Translations under genes and position numbers: made by a program
NCBI GenBank assembly: GCA_964604565.1
Contig: CAZRZN010000167.1
Location: forward strand, 1-9,212
Reading direction: 5' to 3'
DNA from: CAZRZN01 sp964604565
GTDB lineage: Bacteria > Pseudomonadota > Alphaproteobacteria > Rhodobacterales > Rhodobacteraceae
Length of the DNA stretch: 9,212 nt
The notes under the pieces: model-generated
The model's database searches: none
What the model was told of the DNA's origin: nothing
The model's input: only the letters and a program-made list of their open reading frames with translations
Part shown: one piece after another, positions 1-6,563 of the stretch
How the letters are laid out: each line of letters starts with the position of its first letter
How positions within the stretch are numbered: position 1 is the stretch's first letter

Positions 1-1
1 G

Positions 2-1084
2 TCCATCAGGAATGGCGATCTGGCCAGGACTCTCGGGGCCGATGCGGACCTGTCGGCAAAGGGCATGGGCATCAGTTTTCTGGCGCAGAACGCCGGCAAA
101 ACGTCCCTGACACTGAACCTGAAGGATCCGCGCGGCAAGGATGCGCTGAAGCGACTGGTGAGCCGCGCCGATGTGCTGGTCGAAAACTTCCGGCCCGGCG
201 TCATGGGCCGATTGGAACTGGGCTACGATATCCTCAGACAGGTCAACCCGCGCCTGATCTATTGCGCGATCTCCGGTTTCGGCCAGACAGGTCCATGGGC
301 AGACCGCCCGGCCTATGACCAGATCGTGCAAGGCGTGTCCGGCGTCATGTCGATCACGGGCGATGCCGACAGTGCGCCTTTGCGCGTGGGCTATCCATTG
401 GCCGACACGATTGGCGGGCTGACAGCGGCCATGGCGATCAGCGCGTCCTTGAACGCCAAGGAGCGTGGCGCCTTCATCGACGTGTCGATGCTGGACTCCG
501 TTCTGGCCACAATGGGCTGGGTCGTCTCGAACTATCTTGTGGGCGGTGTGGAACCGCAGGCCAACGGCAACGAAAACCCGACTTCTGCGCCATCCGGCAC
601 GTTCCAATGCGCCGATGGTCTGATCAACATCGCGGCCAACAAGGACGAACAGTGGATCGCGCTGGCCGGACATCTTGGCCGGACGGATCTGTTGGCATCC
701 CCCGAGTATGCGACGCGGGAAGACCGCAAGGCCAACCGTCTGCGCCTGAAGGCGGAGTTGGAAACCGTGCTCACGACCGGCGCCGCCCGCGACTGGGCGC
801 GCGATCTCAACGCCATCGGCGTGCCCTCCGGCGCGGTGATGACGGTTCCCGAAATTCTTGCGCATCCGCAGATTGTCGGGCGCGATCTTGTCACGCGGTT
901 CGACAGCGTGCCGGGCGTCGACCGGGCCGTGGACCTTCTGTCCATCGGGGCAATGATCGACCGGCAGCGGCCAAGGGCGGCAGCGCCGCCGCCGGAGCTT
1001 GGGCAGGACACGGCCGATATTCTGGGTGAACTGGGATATGGCCCCGAAGAGATCGAAACCTTGCACCGGGAGGGTGTCATTTGA
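2..1084 (+). CDS. Class III (CaiB/BaiF family) CoA-transferase, 5' end outside window
   Basis: Moves coenzyme A from an acyl-CoA donor to a carboxylic acid in the cytoplasm. The frame is open to the left edge; about 360 residues are visible against roughly 380-420 in the family, so the N-terminus lies outside the window and the ATG at 65 is internal. Family marks, in order: NAGKTSLTLNLKDPRG; ADVLVENFRPGVMGRLELGYDIL; NPRLIYCAISGFGQTGP, then RPAYDQIVQGVSG; and FIDVSMLDSVLA, where the Asp coded at 494-496 matches the catalytic aspartate that forms the acyl-enzyme anhydride in formyl-CoA transferase. The stop overlaps the TTG start of the citrate-synthase-fold gene, so the two are probably translationally coupled. 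That partner suggests the acid activated here is a hydroxy di- or tricarboxylate such as citrate, citramalate or a relative; this is inference. Alternative acids (formate, carnitine, succinate) cannot be excluded. Family call is secure, substrate is not. Confidence 0.93.
   Translation, partial: SIRNGDLARTLGADADLSAKGMGISFLAQNAGKTSLTLNLKDPRGKDALKRLVSRADVLVENFRPGVMGRLELGYDILRQVNPRLIYCAISGFGQTGPWADRPAYDQIVQGVSGVMSITGDADSAPLRVGYPLADTIGGLTAAMAISASLNAKERGAFIDVSMLDSVLATMGWVVSNYLVGGVEPQANGNENPTSAPSGTFQCADGLINIAANKDEQWIALAGHLGRTDLLASPEYATREDRKANRLRLKAELETVLTTGAARDWARDLNAIGVPSGAVMTVPEILAHPQIVGRDLVTRFDSVPGVDRAVDLLSIGAMIDRQRPRAAAPPPELGQDTADILGELGYGPEEIETLHREGVI
1068..1074 (+). promoter_or_regulatory. Ribosome-binding site for a TTG start
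   Basis: GGGAGGG ends six bases before the TTG at 1081, inside the last codons of the CoA-transferase gene. It decides the start of the downstream gene: the protein similarity begins directly after that TTG and no closer ATG or GTG gives a better fit. Confidence 0.7.
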
Positions 1085-1860
1085 CAAATTCAACCGATGT
1101 CGCCGACTGGTGGCGCACCGAGATTATCGACATGGAACCGGGACGCATTCATTTGCGCGGGCGTCCGGTTCAGGATCTGATCGGGCACACGGGCTTTGCC
1201 CAGATGATCTGGCTGATGGTGATGGGAACGGAAATCACCGGAGATCGCGCGGCCTTGTTCGAGGCTGCACTGGTTTCCGCGGTGGATCACGGCCCGCAAG
1301 CACCCTCGATTGCCGCCGCGCGCATGGCCGCCACCTGCGGCGTCGGGTTGCAATCGGCGATGGCAACCGGGCTCAACATGCTGGGCGACGTGCATGGCGG
1401 CGCCGGGGAGCAGGCCATTGCCCTGTATCACCTCGCCCATGACGCCGGACCTGACGGGCTGCAAGCCACGCTGGACGCCTGGCGCGCGCAGCACGGGCGG
1501 TTCATTCCGGGGTTCGGCCATCGGTTTCACAAACCTGTCGACCCGCGCGCGCCCCGGCTTCTTGGGCTGGTCGATGATGCGGCCCGGGCAGGTGCCGTAT
1601 CCGGCGCATTCGCCCAGATCGGGCGCGCCATCGAAACGCAACTGACGGCCGAGCGCAAGAAACCTGTCCCCATGAACATCGACGGGGCGACGGCGGTGAT
1701 CTATGCGGAACTGGGATGTCCGGCGCCGCTGGCGCGCGGGTTTTTCGGGTTGTCCCGGTCTGTTGGCCTGTTGGCGCACGCATGGGAACAGATGGAGCAA
1801 GGCGGTCGCAACAAGGGCCCTACCCCGCCGCAGTACCGATGGACCTATGATGGCCCCTGA
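1081..1860 (+). CDS. Citryl-CoA lyase-like protein of the citrate synthase fold
   Basis: A 259-residue protein, much shorter than a normal citrate synthase (about 370-430 residues), of the kind often annotated as citryl-CoA lyase. That reaction splits citryl-CoA (or a related hydroxyacyl-CoA) into acetyl-CoA and oxaloacetate, or runs as the reverse aldol condensation. The catalytic triad of the fold appears kept: His105 in DVHGGAGEQA, His147 in PGFGHRFHKPVDPRAP, and Asp201 in MNIDGATAVIYAELG. Start is TTG at 1081, overlapping the CoA-transferase stop by four bases, with a good ribosome-binding site. There is no signal peptide; a cytoplasmic enzyme. The large N-terminal part of true citrate synthases is missing, arguing against a main TCA-cycle role. 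Known for the fold: Hydrogenobacter citryl-CoA lyase and the C-terminal part of ATP-citrate lyase share this core. Inferred: it cleaves or makes the CoA ester handled by its neighbour. A 2-methylcitrate-type or citramalyl-type substrate is possible. Confidence 0.85.
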   Translation: MTNSTDVADWWRTEIIDMEPGRIHLRGRPVQDLIGHTGFAQMIWLMVMGTEITGDRAALFEAALVSAVDHGPQAPSIAAARMAATCGVGLQSAMATGLNMLGDVHGGAGEQAIALYHLAHDAGPDGLQATLDAWRAQHGRFIPGFGHRFHKPVDPRAPRLLGLVDDAARAGAVSGAFAQIGRAIETQLTAERKKPVPMNIDGATAVIYAELGCPAPLARGFFGLSRSVGLLAHAWEQMEQGGRNKGPTPPQYRWTYDGP

Positions 1861-1941
1861 CCGGGCATCGGACCGGACCTGACATGATGCATGGGTTGTC
1901 TCAGGGAGCGGCCCGCCTTTGCGCACATGGCCACCGTCCGG

Positions 1942-1987
1942 GGCCGATGCGACAGACGCTTCCTGTCCGCTGGCGGGATCGGCCTTT
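1942..1987 (+). terminator. Candidate terminator hairpin after the CoA-transferase/lyase pair
   Basis: In the 168-base convergent gap, GGCCGAT (1942-1948) pairs with ATCGGCC (1978-1984). Inside it GCGACAG (1949-1955) pairs with CTGTC-C-GC (1963-1970) with one bulged C and a seven-base loop. A short T run follows on the + strand (1985-1987). It lies about 80 bases past the lyase stop. The T tract is weak and the lower stem is interrupted on its 3' side, so it may instead be a Rho-assisted or mRNA-end structure. Nothing else recognisable was found between 1861 and 2028. Confidence 0.35.
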
Positions 1988-2028
1988 CCTGCATCTTTCG
2001 GCGCGACACCGGATATCCTCGTGATGCC

Positions 2029-2991
2029 CTAGGCCGGGACGCTCCACCAAACCGGCACCTGAAGGCTGGCCTTGTTGTTCAACGTGATCAGCCGTCCATC
2101 CTGCGCACAACAATAGGGCTCCTGAACGCTGTGACCCACAGCGATGCCATCGCGGATCAGTTCGGACCGAAACGGCAGCGCCGCCCCCTGTTGCGGGCCC
2201 GGTGCCGCAAGCTGTTTCTGGCAAAGCTCAATGCGGTTGACCCGCGCATTTTCGTCGATGTGGATACGGTTCGCAGGCCCTGCAACGAGTTCGACCCCGG
2301 CCGCCACGGTTATCCAACCGTTGGCCGCCACCAGCGGGGCGACCGCATGGATCGCCGTTTCAATCGCCAGCGGTGCCACCGCCCCGACCGGAAAGATGGC
2401 GTTATGGATGACTGCAACGGTCAACCCGCTTGTCGCGTCGGTCCTGACCGCCTCACCGCGGTCCACCCTTGCATTGACGAAATCGCTATTGCCAATCGCC
2501 ATGGCCCCGGTCCGGTCGATCAGGATCAGGCCGGCATCCGCCTCCGGATAGGCGGCGAGCGTCGCCAAAAGCGCCGCCTCCGCGCTCTGCCCCTCGCCCA
2601 AATGGGACAGGGCAATGGCATTGAGCGCCTTTGTGCCATCCGGCACGATGGCATTGGGCAGGCGATGCCCACTGACGAGACCCGCGGAGGGATCGGCGGG
2701 CGTGAATTGCGCCAATGGGATCGGCCTGTCCGGACCGCTGGACATCAGGACCGCGCGGGGCGCGTTCGCAATCTCCGGCGGCGGGTCGGTTCCCGTGCGC
2801 TCCGCCTCGGTGAAGAGGGTGGAAGTGCCCCCGCGCTGCGTTTCGGCACGACGCAATTCGCCGGATTCCGTAATGGCCGCAAAACTCACGAAACCACCGA
2901 TGGCGCCGGACGTCACACGCTCCACCGCGGCAAGCGCCCGAAAGATGGCCAATCCTGCACCGGGGCCAGAGGCTGCCAATCCTATGGTCAT
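2029..2991 (-). CDS. Conserved protein of unknown function, last gene of the peptide transporter operon
   Basis: A 320-residue protein I cannot assign a function. It may belong to the family listed as DUF6963; that is from memory and unverified. It has no signal peptide or clear membrane segment, so it is probably cytoplasmic. Visible features: a Gly/Ala-rich start (MTIGLAASGPGAGLAIFRAL), the stretch GAIGGFVSFAAI (29-40), RGGTSTLF (53-60), LMSSGPDRPIPLAQFTPADP (82-101), GLVSGHRLPN (104-113), ADAGLILIDRTGAMAIGNSD (151-170), VAVIHNAIFP (192-201) and EPYCCAQDGRLITL near the end. The alternating hydrophobic stretches followed by ID..G..A.GN recall N-terminal-nucleophile hydrolases, and Met removal would expose Thr2, but this is only a resemblance. 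Its ATG overlaps the TGA of the double ATPase gene (ATGA, 2988-2991), so it is co-translated with the transporter. Inference: it acts on the imported compound, for example as an amidase or peptidase. That the gene is real is well supported by the coupling and its ordinary residue composition. Confidence 0.75.
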   Translation of the reverse strand: MTIGLAASGPGAGLAIFRALAAVERVTSGAIGGFVSFAAITESGELRRAETQRGGTSTLFTEAERTGTDPPPEIANAPRAVLMSSGPDRPIPLAQFTPADPSAGLVSGHRLPNAIVPDGTKALNAIALSHLGEGQSAEAALLATLAAYPEADAGLILIDRTGAMAIGNSDFVNARVDRGEAVRTDATSGLTVAVIHNAIFPVGAVAPLAIETAIHAVAPLVAANGWITVAAGVELVAGPANRIHIDENARVNRIELCQKQLAAPGPQQGAALPFRSELIRDGIAVGHSVQEPYCCAQDGRLITLNNKASLQVPVWWSVPA

Positions 2992-4682
2992 GCGCTTGCC
3001 ACCATGTGACCGGGCGAAATCTCTGTCAGGGGGCCTGTCGGGTAATCATCGGGGGTCAGATCGGCAATCACCCCGCGCACGCGGGTCGGATCGGGCACCG
3101 GCACAGCATTGAGCAAAGCCTTGGTGTAGGGATGCCGGGGATCACCCAGCACATTTGCACGCGTTCCGATTTCAACGATGCGCCCCCGGTGCATGACCGC
3201 AACCCGATGGCACATTTCCTCGATCACCGCCATGTCATGGCTCACGAACAGATAGGCCAGACCCATCTCGCGCTGCATTTCACGCATCAGATCGAGAACC
3301 TGCGCCTGCACAGAGACATCCAGCGCGGAGGTCGGCTCATCCGCGACGATCATCTTGGGGCCGACCCCAAGCGCCCGGGCGATGGACAGGCGCTGCCGCT
3401 GGCCACCGGACAGTTCATGCGGGTAGCGAGACAGATGTTCCCGGGCAAGACCGACGCGCGCAAACAGGGTTTCGACACGATCCGTCAGTTCGCTGCCCGA
3501 AGACAGACCGTGGATGCGCATGGGCTCTGCCACGATGCGATCGGCGCGCATGGTCGGGTTCAGGGAGGCAAGCGGGTCCTGGAAAATCATTTGCATGTGG
3601 CGCCGGACCGACCGCATCTGCCGGCGGGTCGCAGACGAAATGTTCTGGCCGTCAAACATGAGATCGCCGGCATCCGGATCCATAAGCCGCAGCACGGCAC
3701 GCCCGGTCGTAGACTTTCCCGACCCGCTCTCACCCACCAGGCCAAGGGTTTCATGCGCGGCCAGATCAAAGGAAATGTCGTCCATCGCGGTTACCCGTTC
3801 CCCCTTGCGGGACACGAATGTCTTTTGCAGACCGGAGGCCACGACCAGCGGCTTACCTTTCCGCGCCCCCTGCCCCTGTGGTCCGTCGACGCCCGCATAG
3901 GCCCCGAGACGCGGAACCGCCTCCAGCAGCGTCCGGGTATAGCGGTGTCGCGGTGCGGCAAACAGTTGGCGCACCGGCGCATCCTCGACCATCTCCCCCT
4001 GCTGCATGACCAGCACGCGGTCTGCGGTTTCCGCCACCACCCCCATGTCATGCGTGATCAGCAAAAGGGCAGTGCCGTTCGTTTCGCACAACTCGGTCAT
4101 CAGCCGCAGCGTCTGGGCCTGAACCGTCACATCCAGCGCCGTCGTCGGCTCATCCGCGATCAGGATCTTTGGCCGGTTCGCAAGCGCGATGGCGATCATC
4201 ACCCGCTGCCGCATTCCACCGGACAACTGGTGGGGATATTGCGCCAGCCGGTCCTGCGGATCGCTTAGCCGCACCTGACCGAGCAATTCTATCGCCCGCG
4301 ACCGCGCATCGGCCCGCGAGACGTCGTTGTGTTCGAGAATGATCTCGGTCAGTTGACGGCCGATGGTCAGGACCGGCGTCAGCGATGTCATCGGCTCCTG
4401 AAAAATCATCGAGATATCGTTGCCGCGGATCCGGCGCAGGCTTTCGTCATCCATTTTCAGCAGATCACGACCGCCGAAACGCGCCCTGCCGGTGACATGC
4501 GCCTCTGGCGGCAACAAACCCATCAAGGCCATGGAGGAGACCGACTTGCCGGAGCCGCTTTCCCCGACAATCGCCAGCTTTTCTCCCTGCAGGAGATCAT
4601 AGCTGATGCCCTTCACCGCGGCGAACCGTTGGCGGCCGAACGCGACGCGCAGGTCTTTTACGGACAGAACTGTATCGGTCAT
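2988..4682 (-). CDS. Peptide-type ABC transporter, double ATP-binding subunit (DppD-DppF fusion type)
   Basis: Supplies ATP-driven energy at the inner face of the membrane for the two permeases encoded just upstream. It is 564 residues because two complete ABC domains lie in one chain, as in GsiA and YejF, where many Dpp/Opp systems use two proteins. First domain: Walker A GESGSGKS at 40-47, Q-loop about 95, signature LSGGM at 153-157, Walker B ILIADEP with Glu178, switch His211. Second domain: Walker A GESGSGKS at 317-324, signature LSGGQ at 424-428, Walker B MIVADEP with Glu449, switch His482. Both have the oligopeptide C-terminal extension (HRYTRTLLEAVP near 246; HPYTKALLNAVP near 517). 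All catalytic residues are present in both halves except that the first signature ends in Met, not Gln, a mild change. It overlaps the DppC-type gene by four bases and the unknown gene by four bases. Specific substrate (dipeptide, oligopeptide, glutathione, opine) is not decidable. Confidence 0.95.
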   Translation of the reverse strand: MTDTVLSVKDLRVAFGRQRFAAVKGISYDLLQGEKLAIVGESGSGKSVSSMALMGLLPPEAHVTGRARFGGRDLLKMDDESLRRIRGNDISMIFQEPMTSLTPVLTIGRQLTEIILEHNDVSRADARSRAIELLGQVRLSDPQDRLAQYPHQLSGGMRQRVMIAIALANRPKILIADEPTTALDVTVQAQTLRLMTELCETNGTALLLITHDMGVVAETADRVLVMQQGEMVEDAPVRQLFAAPRHRYTRTLLEAVPRLGAYAGVDGPQGQGARKGKPLVVASGLQKTFVSRKGERVTAMDDISFDLAAHETLGLVGESGSGKSTTGRAVLRLMDPDAGDLMFDGQNISSATRRQMRSVRRHMQMIFQDPLASLNPTMRADRIVAEPMRIHGLSSGSELTDRVETLFARVGLAREHLSRYPHELSGGQRQRLSIARALGVGPKMIVADEPTSALDVSVQAQVLDLMREMQREMGLAYLFVSHDMAVIEEMCHRVAVMHRGRIVEIGTRANVLGDPRHPYTKALLNAVPVPDPTRVRGVIADLTPDDYPTGPLTEISPGHMVASA

Positions 4683-5560
4683 TTCTTGCCTGACTGGCGC
4701 GGGTCAAAGACCTCTCGCGCGCCATCGCCCAAAAGATTGAAGCCCAGCACCGTGATGGCGATCGCCAGTCCCGGTGCGATCATCGTCCATGGTGCGCGGG
4801 TGATATAATCGCGCGACAGCGCAAGCATCAGACCCCATTCCGTTGCCGGCGGCTGCGCCCCAAGCCCCAGAAAGCTGAGCCCGGCCGCCGCCAGAACCGC
4901 CGTCGAGACACCAAGCGTCGCAACCACGATCATCGTCGGGATCACATTCGGCAGCAGGTGCCGCAGGATCAGCCGTGCGGTGCTGGCACCTGCGGCAATC
5001 GCGGCCTCGAAATATGGTTTATTCTTTTCGACCAAGACCATGGAATAGGCCGTTCGCGCGTAATAGGGCATCGTGGCGATCCCCACGGCGATCATCGCAT
5101 TCTTGAGCGACGGGCCAAGCACGGCAACCGCCGCCAGCGCAATCAGCGTTTCGGTAAAGGAAAAGACCACGTCGACCCCGCGCATCAGCACCTTTTCCAG
5201 CAGCCCGCCTGCGTAGCCCGCGATGACCCCCAGCGCCATCCCGACCGTCAGGGCAAGCCCGACGGCGATCGCCCCGATCTGAAGCGTCAGCCGCGAGCCG
5301 TGGATGACGCGCGACAGGATATCGCGCCCGAACTCATCCGTGCCAAAGGGATGCGCAAGCGACGGCGGTTTCAGCCTGCCGCCCACACCCATGGCATCGG
5401 GATCGAAGGGCGCCACGATATCCGCAAAGAGCGCCGTCAGAACCAATGTCCCGACGATCACCAGGCCCACCATCCCGGTCGGATTGCGCAGGAAACGTCC
5501 CCAACGGCCGTGCGCGCGGCGCGGCGCGGCAATTGGATCGGGCGTGTCAATTTGGGTCAC
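4679..5560 (-). CDS. Peptide-type ABC transporter permease, DppC/OppC family
   Basis: One of two inner-membrane channel subunits for the imported solute. The 293-residue chain has the family layout: a cytoplasmic N-terminus, a first membrane helix near 30-50, a periplasmic segment with HPFGTDEFGRDILSRVIHGSR (70-90) that is diagnostic for the DppC/OppC group, then helices near 92-118, 131-150, 153-170, 205-235 and 258-280. The EAA loop that docks on the ATPase reads FEAAIAAGASTARLILRHLLP (184-204). The C-terminus GDGAREVFDPR is also typical. The start is GTG at 5560, three bases after the stop of the DppB-type gene, with GGAG at the right distance. The stop overlaps the ATG of the ATPase gene by four bases. 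Length and motifs are complete, with no sign of damage. Confidence 0.95.
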   Translation of the reverse strand: MTQIDTPDPIAAPRRAHGRWGRFLRNPTGMVGLVIVGTLVLTALFADIVAPFDPDAMGVGGRLKPPSLAHPFGTDEFGRDILSRVIHGSRLTLQIGAIAVGLALTVGMALGVIAGYAGGLLEKVLMRGVDVVFSFTETLIALAAVAVLGPSLKNAMIAVGIATMPYYARTAYSMVLVEKNKPYFEAAIAAGASTARLILRHLLPNVIPTMIVVATLGVSTAVLAAAGLSFLGLGAQPPATEWGLMLALSRDYITRAPWTMIAPGLAIAITVLGFNLLGDGAREVFDPRQSGKK

Positions 5561-5563
5561 GGC

Positions 5564-6487
5564 TCACTCCGTCCGAATGCGGGGATCAAGGAAGGCATAG
5601 ACCACATCCATCAGCAACGAGACGGTCACGACGACCACCGCAAAAACAAGGATGAAGCCCTGGATCAGGGGATAGTCACGTTGAAAGATCGCCTGGATCG
5701 CAAGCTGGCCGATGCCGTTCCAGGCAAAGACATTCTCCACAACGATGGCGCCCCCCATCATGAAGGTGAATTGCAGGCCCAGCATGGTGACGATGGGCAC
5801 AAGGCCCGACCGAAGCGCGTGGCGCGACAGGACCACCGATTTGCGCAGCCCCTTGGCGCGCGCGGTGCGGATGAAATCCTGCGAAAACACGTCGATCATC
5901 GAAGACCGGGTCAGACGCGCGACGATGGCCGCGTTGCTGACACCAAGGGTCACGGCGGGAAGGATCAGGGATCGCCAGTCATCTCCCGCCACGGGCAGCC
6001 AGGCCAGGTTCAGCGCAAAGATCGACAGCAGGATCAGGCCCAGCCAGAAATGCGGGATGGAGATGCCGATCATGGCCACGATCATCAGCGACGTGTCGAC
6101 TGCGGTGCCGCGCCGGTAGGCAGCGACAAAACCCAGACCGACACCGATCACGGTTGCGATGGCAAGGCTGGTGGCCGCCAGAAGCAAGGTGTTGGGCAGC
6201 CGCGCCATGATCAGGTCGAACACCGGCTGTTCGCCCCTGATTGTGCGTCCGAAATCCCCCTGAAGGATCCCGCCAAGATACCGGACATATTGCTGCCACA
6301 GCGGATCGTCGAGGCCAAGTCGGGCGCGGATCGCAGCAAGCTGTTCGGGCGTCGTTCCCTGACTCTGGGCATACATGATCTGCACCGGGTCGCCCGGCAC
6401 GACATGGATCAGCATCGCAACCGCCACGGTCGTGACCCAGATCGTCAGGACCGCAGCCCCAAGCCGACGGATCAGAAAGCGGAACAT
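5564..6487 (-). CDS. Peptide-type ABC transporter permease, DppB/OppB family
   Basis: Second inner-membrane channel subunit, 307 residues from the chosen ATG at 6487, within the usual 300-340. It opens with MFRFLIRRLGAAVLTIWVTTVAVAMLIHVVPGDP, the characteristic first helix and turn of this family. A periplasmic loop holds the LGLDDPLWQQYVRYLGGILQGDFGRTIR pattern (57-84), and further helices lie near 100-124, 134-160, 176-195, 228-252 and 275-300. The EAA loop is DFIRTARAKGLRKSVVLSRHALRSGLVP (204-231); the chain ends in FLDPRIR. The frame stays open upstream to an ATG at 6550, but those 21 extra residues do not fit the family and cross the hairpin region, while a strong ribosome-binding site precedes 6487. 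It comes after the binding-protein gene and three bases ahead of the DppC-type gene. Confidence 0.95.
   Translation of the reverse strand: MFRFLIRRLGAAVLTIWVTTVAVAMLIHVVPGDPVQIMYAQSQGTTPEQLAAIRARLGLDDPLWQQYVRYLGGILQGDFGRTIRGEQPVFDLIMARLPNTLLLAATSLAIATVIGVGLGFVAAYRRGTAVDTSLMIVAMIGISIPHFWLGLILLSIFALNLAWLPVAGDDWRSLILPAVTLGVSNAAIVARLTRSSMIDVFSQDFIRTARAKGLRKSVVLSRHALRSGLVPIVTMLGLQFTFMMGGAIVVENVFAWNGIGQLAIQAIFQRDYPLIQGFILVFAVVVVTVSLLMDVVYAFLDPRIRTE
5567..5570 (-). promoter_or_regulatory. Ribosome-binding site for the GTG-started DppC-type permease
   Basis: On the - strand GGAG lies six bases before the GTG at 5560 and directly before the TGA stop of the DppB-type gene (order GGAG, TGA, GCC, GTG). 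It supports the GTG start and a terminating-ribosome handover between the two permease genes. Confidence 0.65.
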
Positions 6488-6493
6488 GTGGTG

Positions 6494-6501
6494 TCCTTCC
6501 T
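6494..6501 (-). promoter_or_regulatory. Ribosome-binding site that fixes the DppB-type start
   Basis: On the - strand AGGAAGGA ends six bases before the ATG at 6487. The alternative upstream ATG at 6550 overlaps the second half of a GC-rich hairpin and lacks a comparable site, so 6487 is preferred. Confidence 0.75.
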
Positions 6502-6522
6502 GCGCGAAAAACGCCGCGCGAC

Positions 6523-6547
6523 AAAAGCGGGCCCTGATCGGGCCCGC
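6523..6547 (-). terminator. GC-rich hairpin with T tract between binding-protein and permease genes (attenuator)
   Basis: GCGGGCCC (6527-6534) and GGGCCCGC (6540-6547) form a perfect eight-pair stem with a five-base loop. Read on the - strand it is followed by TTTT (6526-6523), the form of a weak intrinsic terminator. It lies 17 bases past the binding-protein stop and about 40 before the permease start. A partial terminator or 3'-end protector here would leave more binding protein than permease, as is usual in ABC import operons. An overlapping alternative stem exists (see findings). Efficiency cannot be judged from sequence. Confidence 0.6.
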
Positions 6548-6563
6548 CAATCAGGGCCGGGCC

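Noticed and set aside
1090..1926. A 278-codon open frame on the - strand opposite the lyase gene
   Set aside because: The + strand gene carries the citrate synthase catalytic residues and is coupled to its neighbour; the reverse frame encodes an Arg/Gly/Pro-rich chain without motifs.
1891..3009. A 372-codon open frame on the + strand opposite the unknown-function gene
   Set aside because: It is longer than the - strand gene but has an Arg-rich, unstructured composition. The - strand frame has the ATGA overlap with the ATPase gene, balanced composition and conserved-looking blocks.
3006..4268. A 420-codon open frame on the + strand opposite the double ATPase
   Set aside because: It is the mirror of a gene with all ABC motifs intact in both domains and is itself Arg/His-rich with no domain or convincing start.
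6488..6550. A 21-residue N-terminal extension of the DppB-type permease from an ATG at 6550
   Set aside because: It crosses the hairpin region, lacks a good ribosome-binding site and is unlike the family, whose chains begin close to the first helix.
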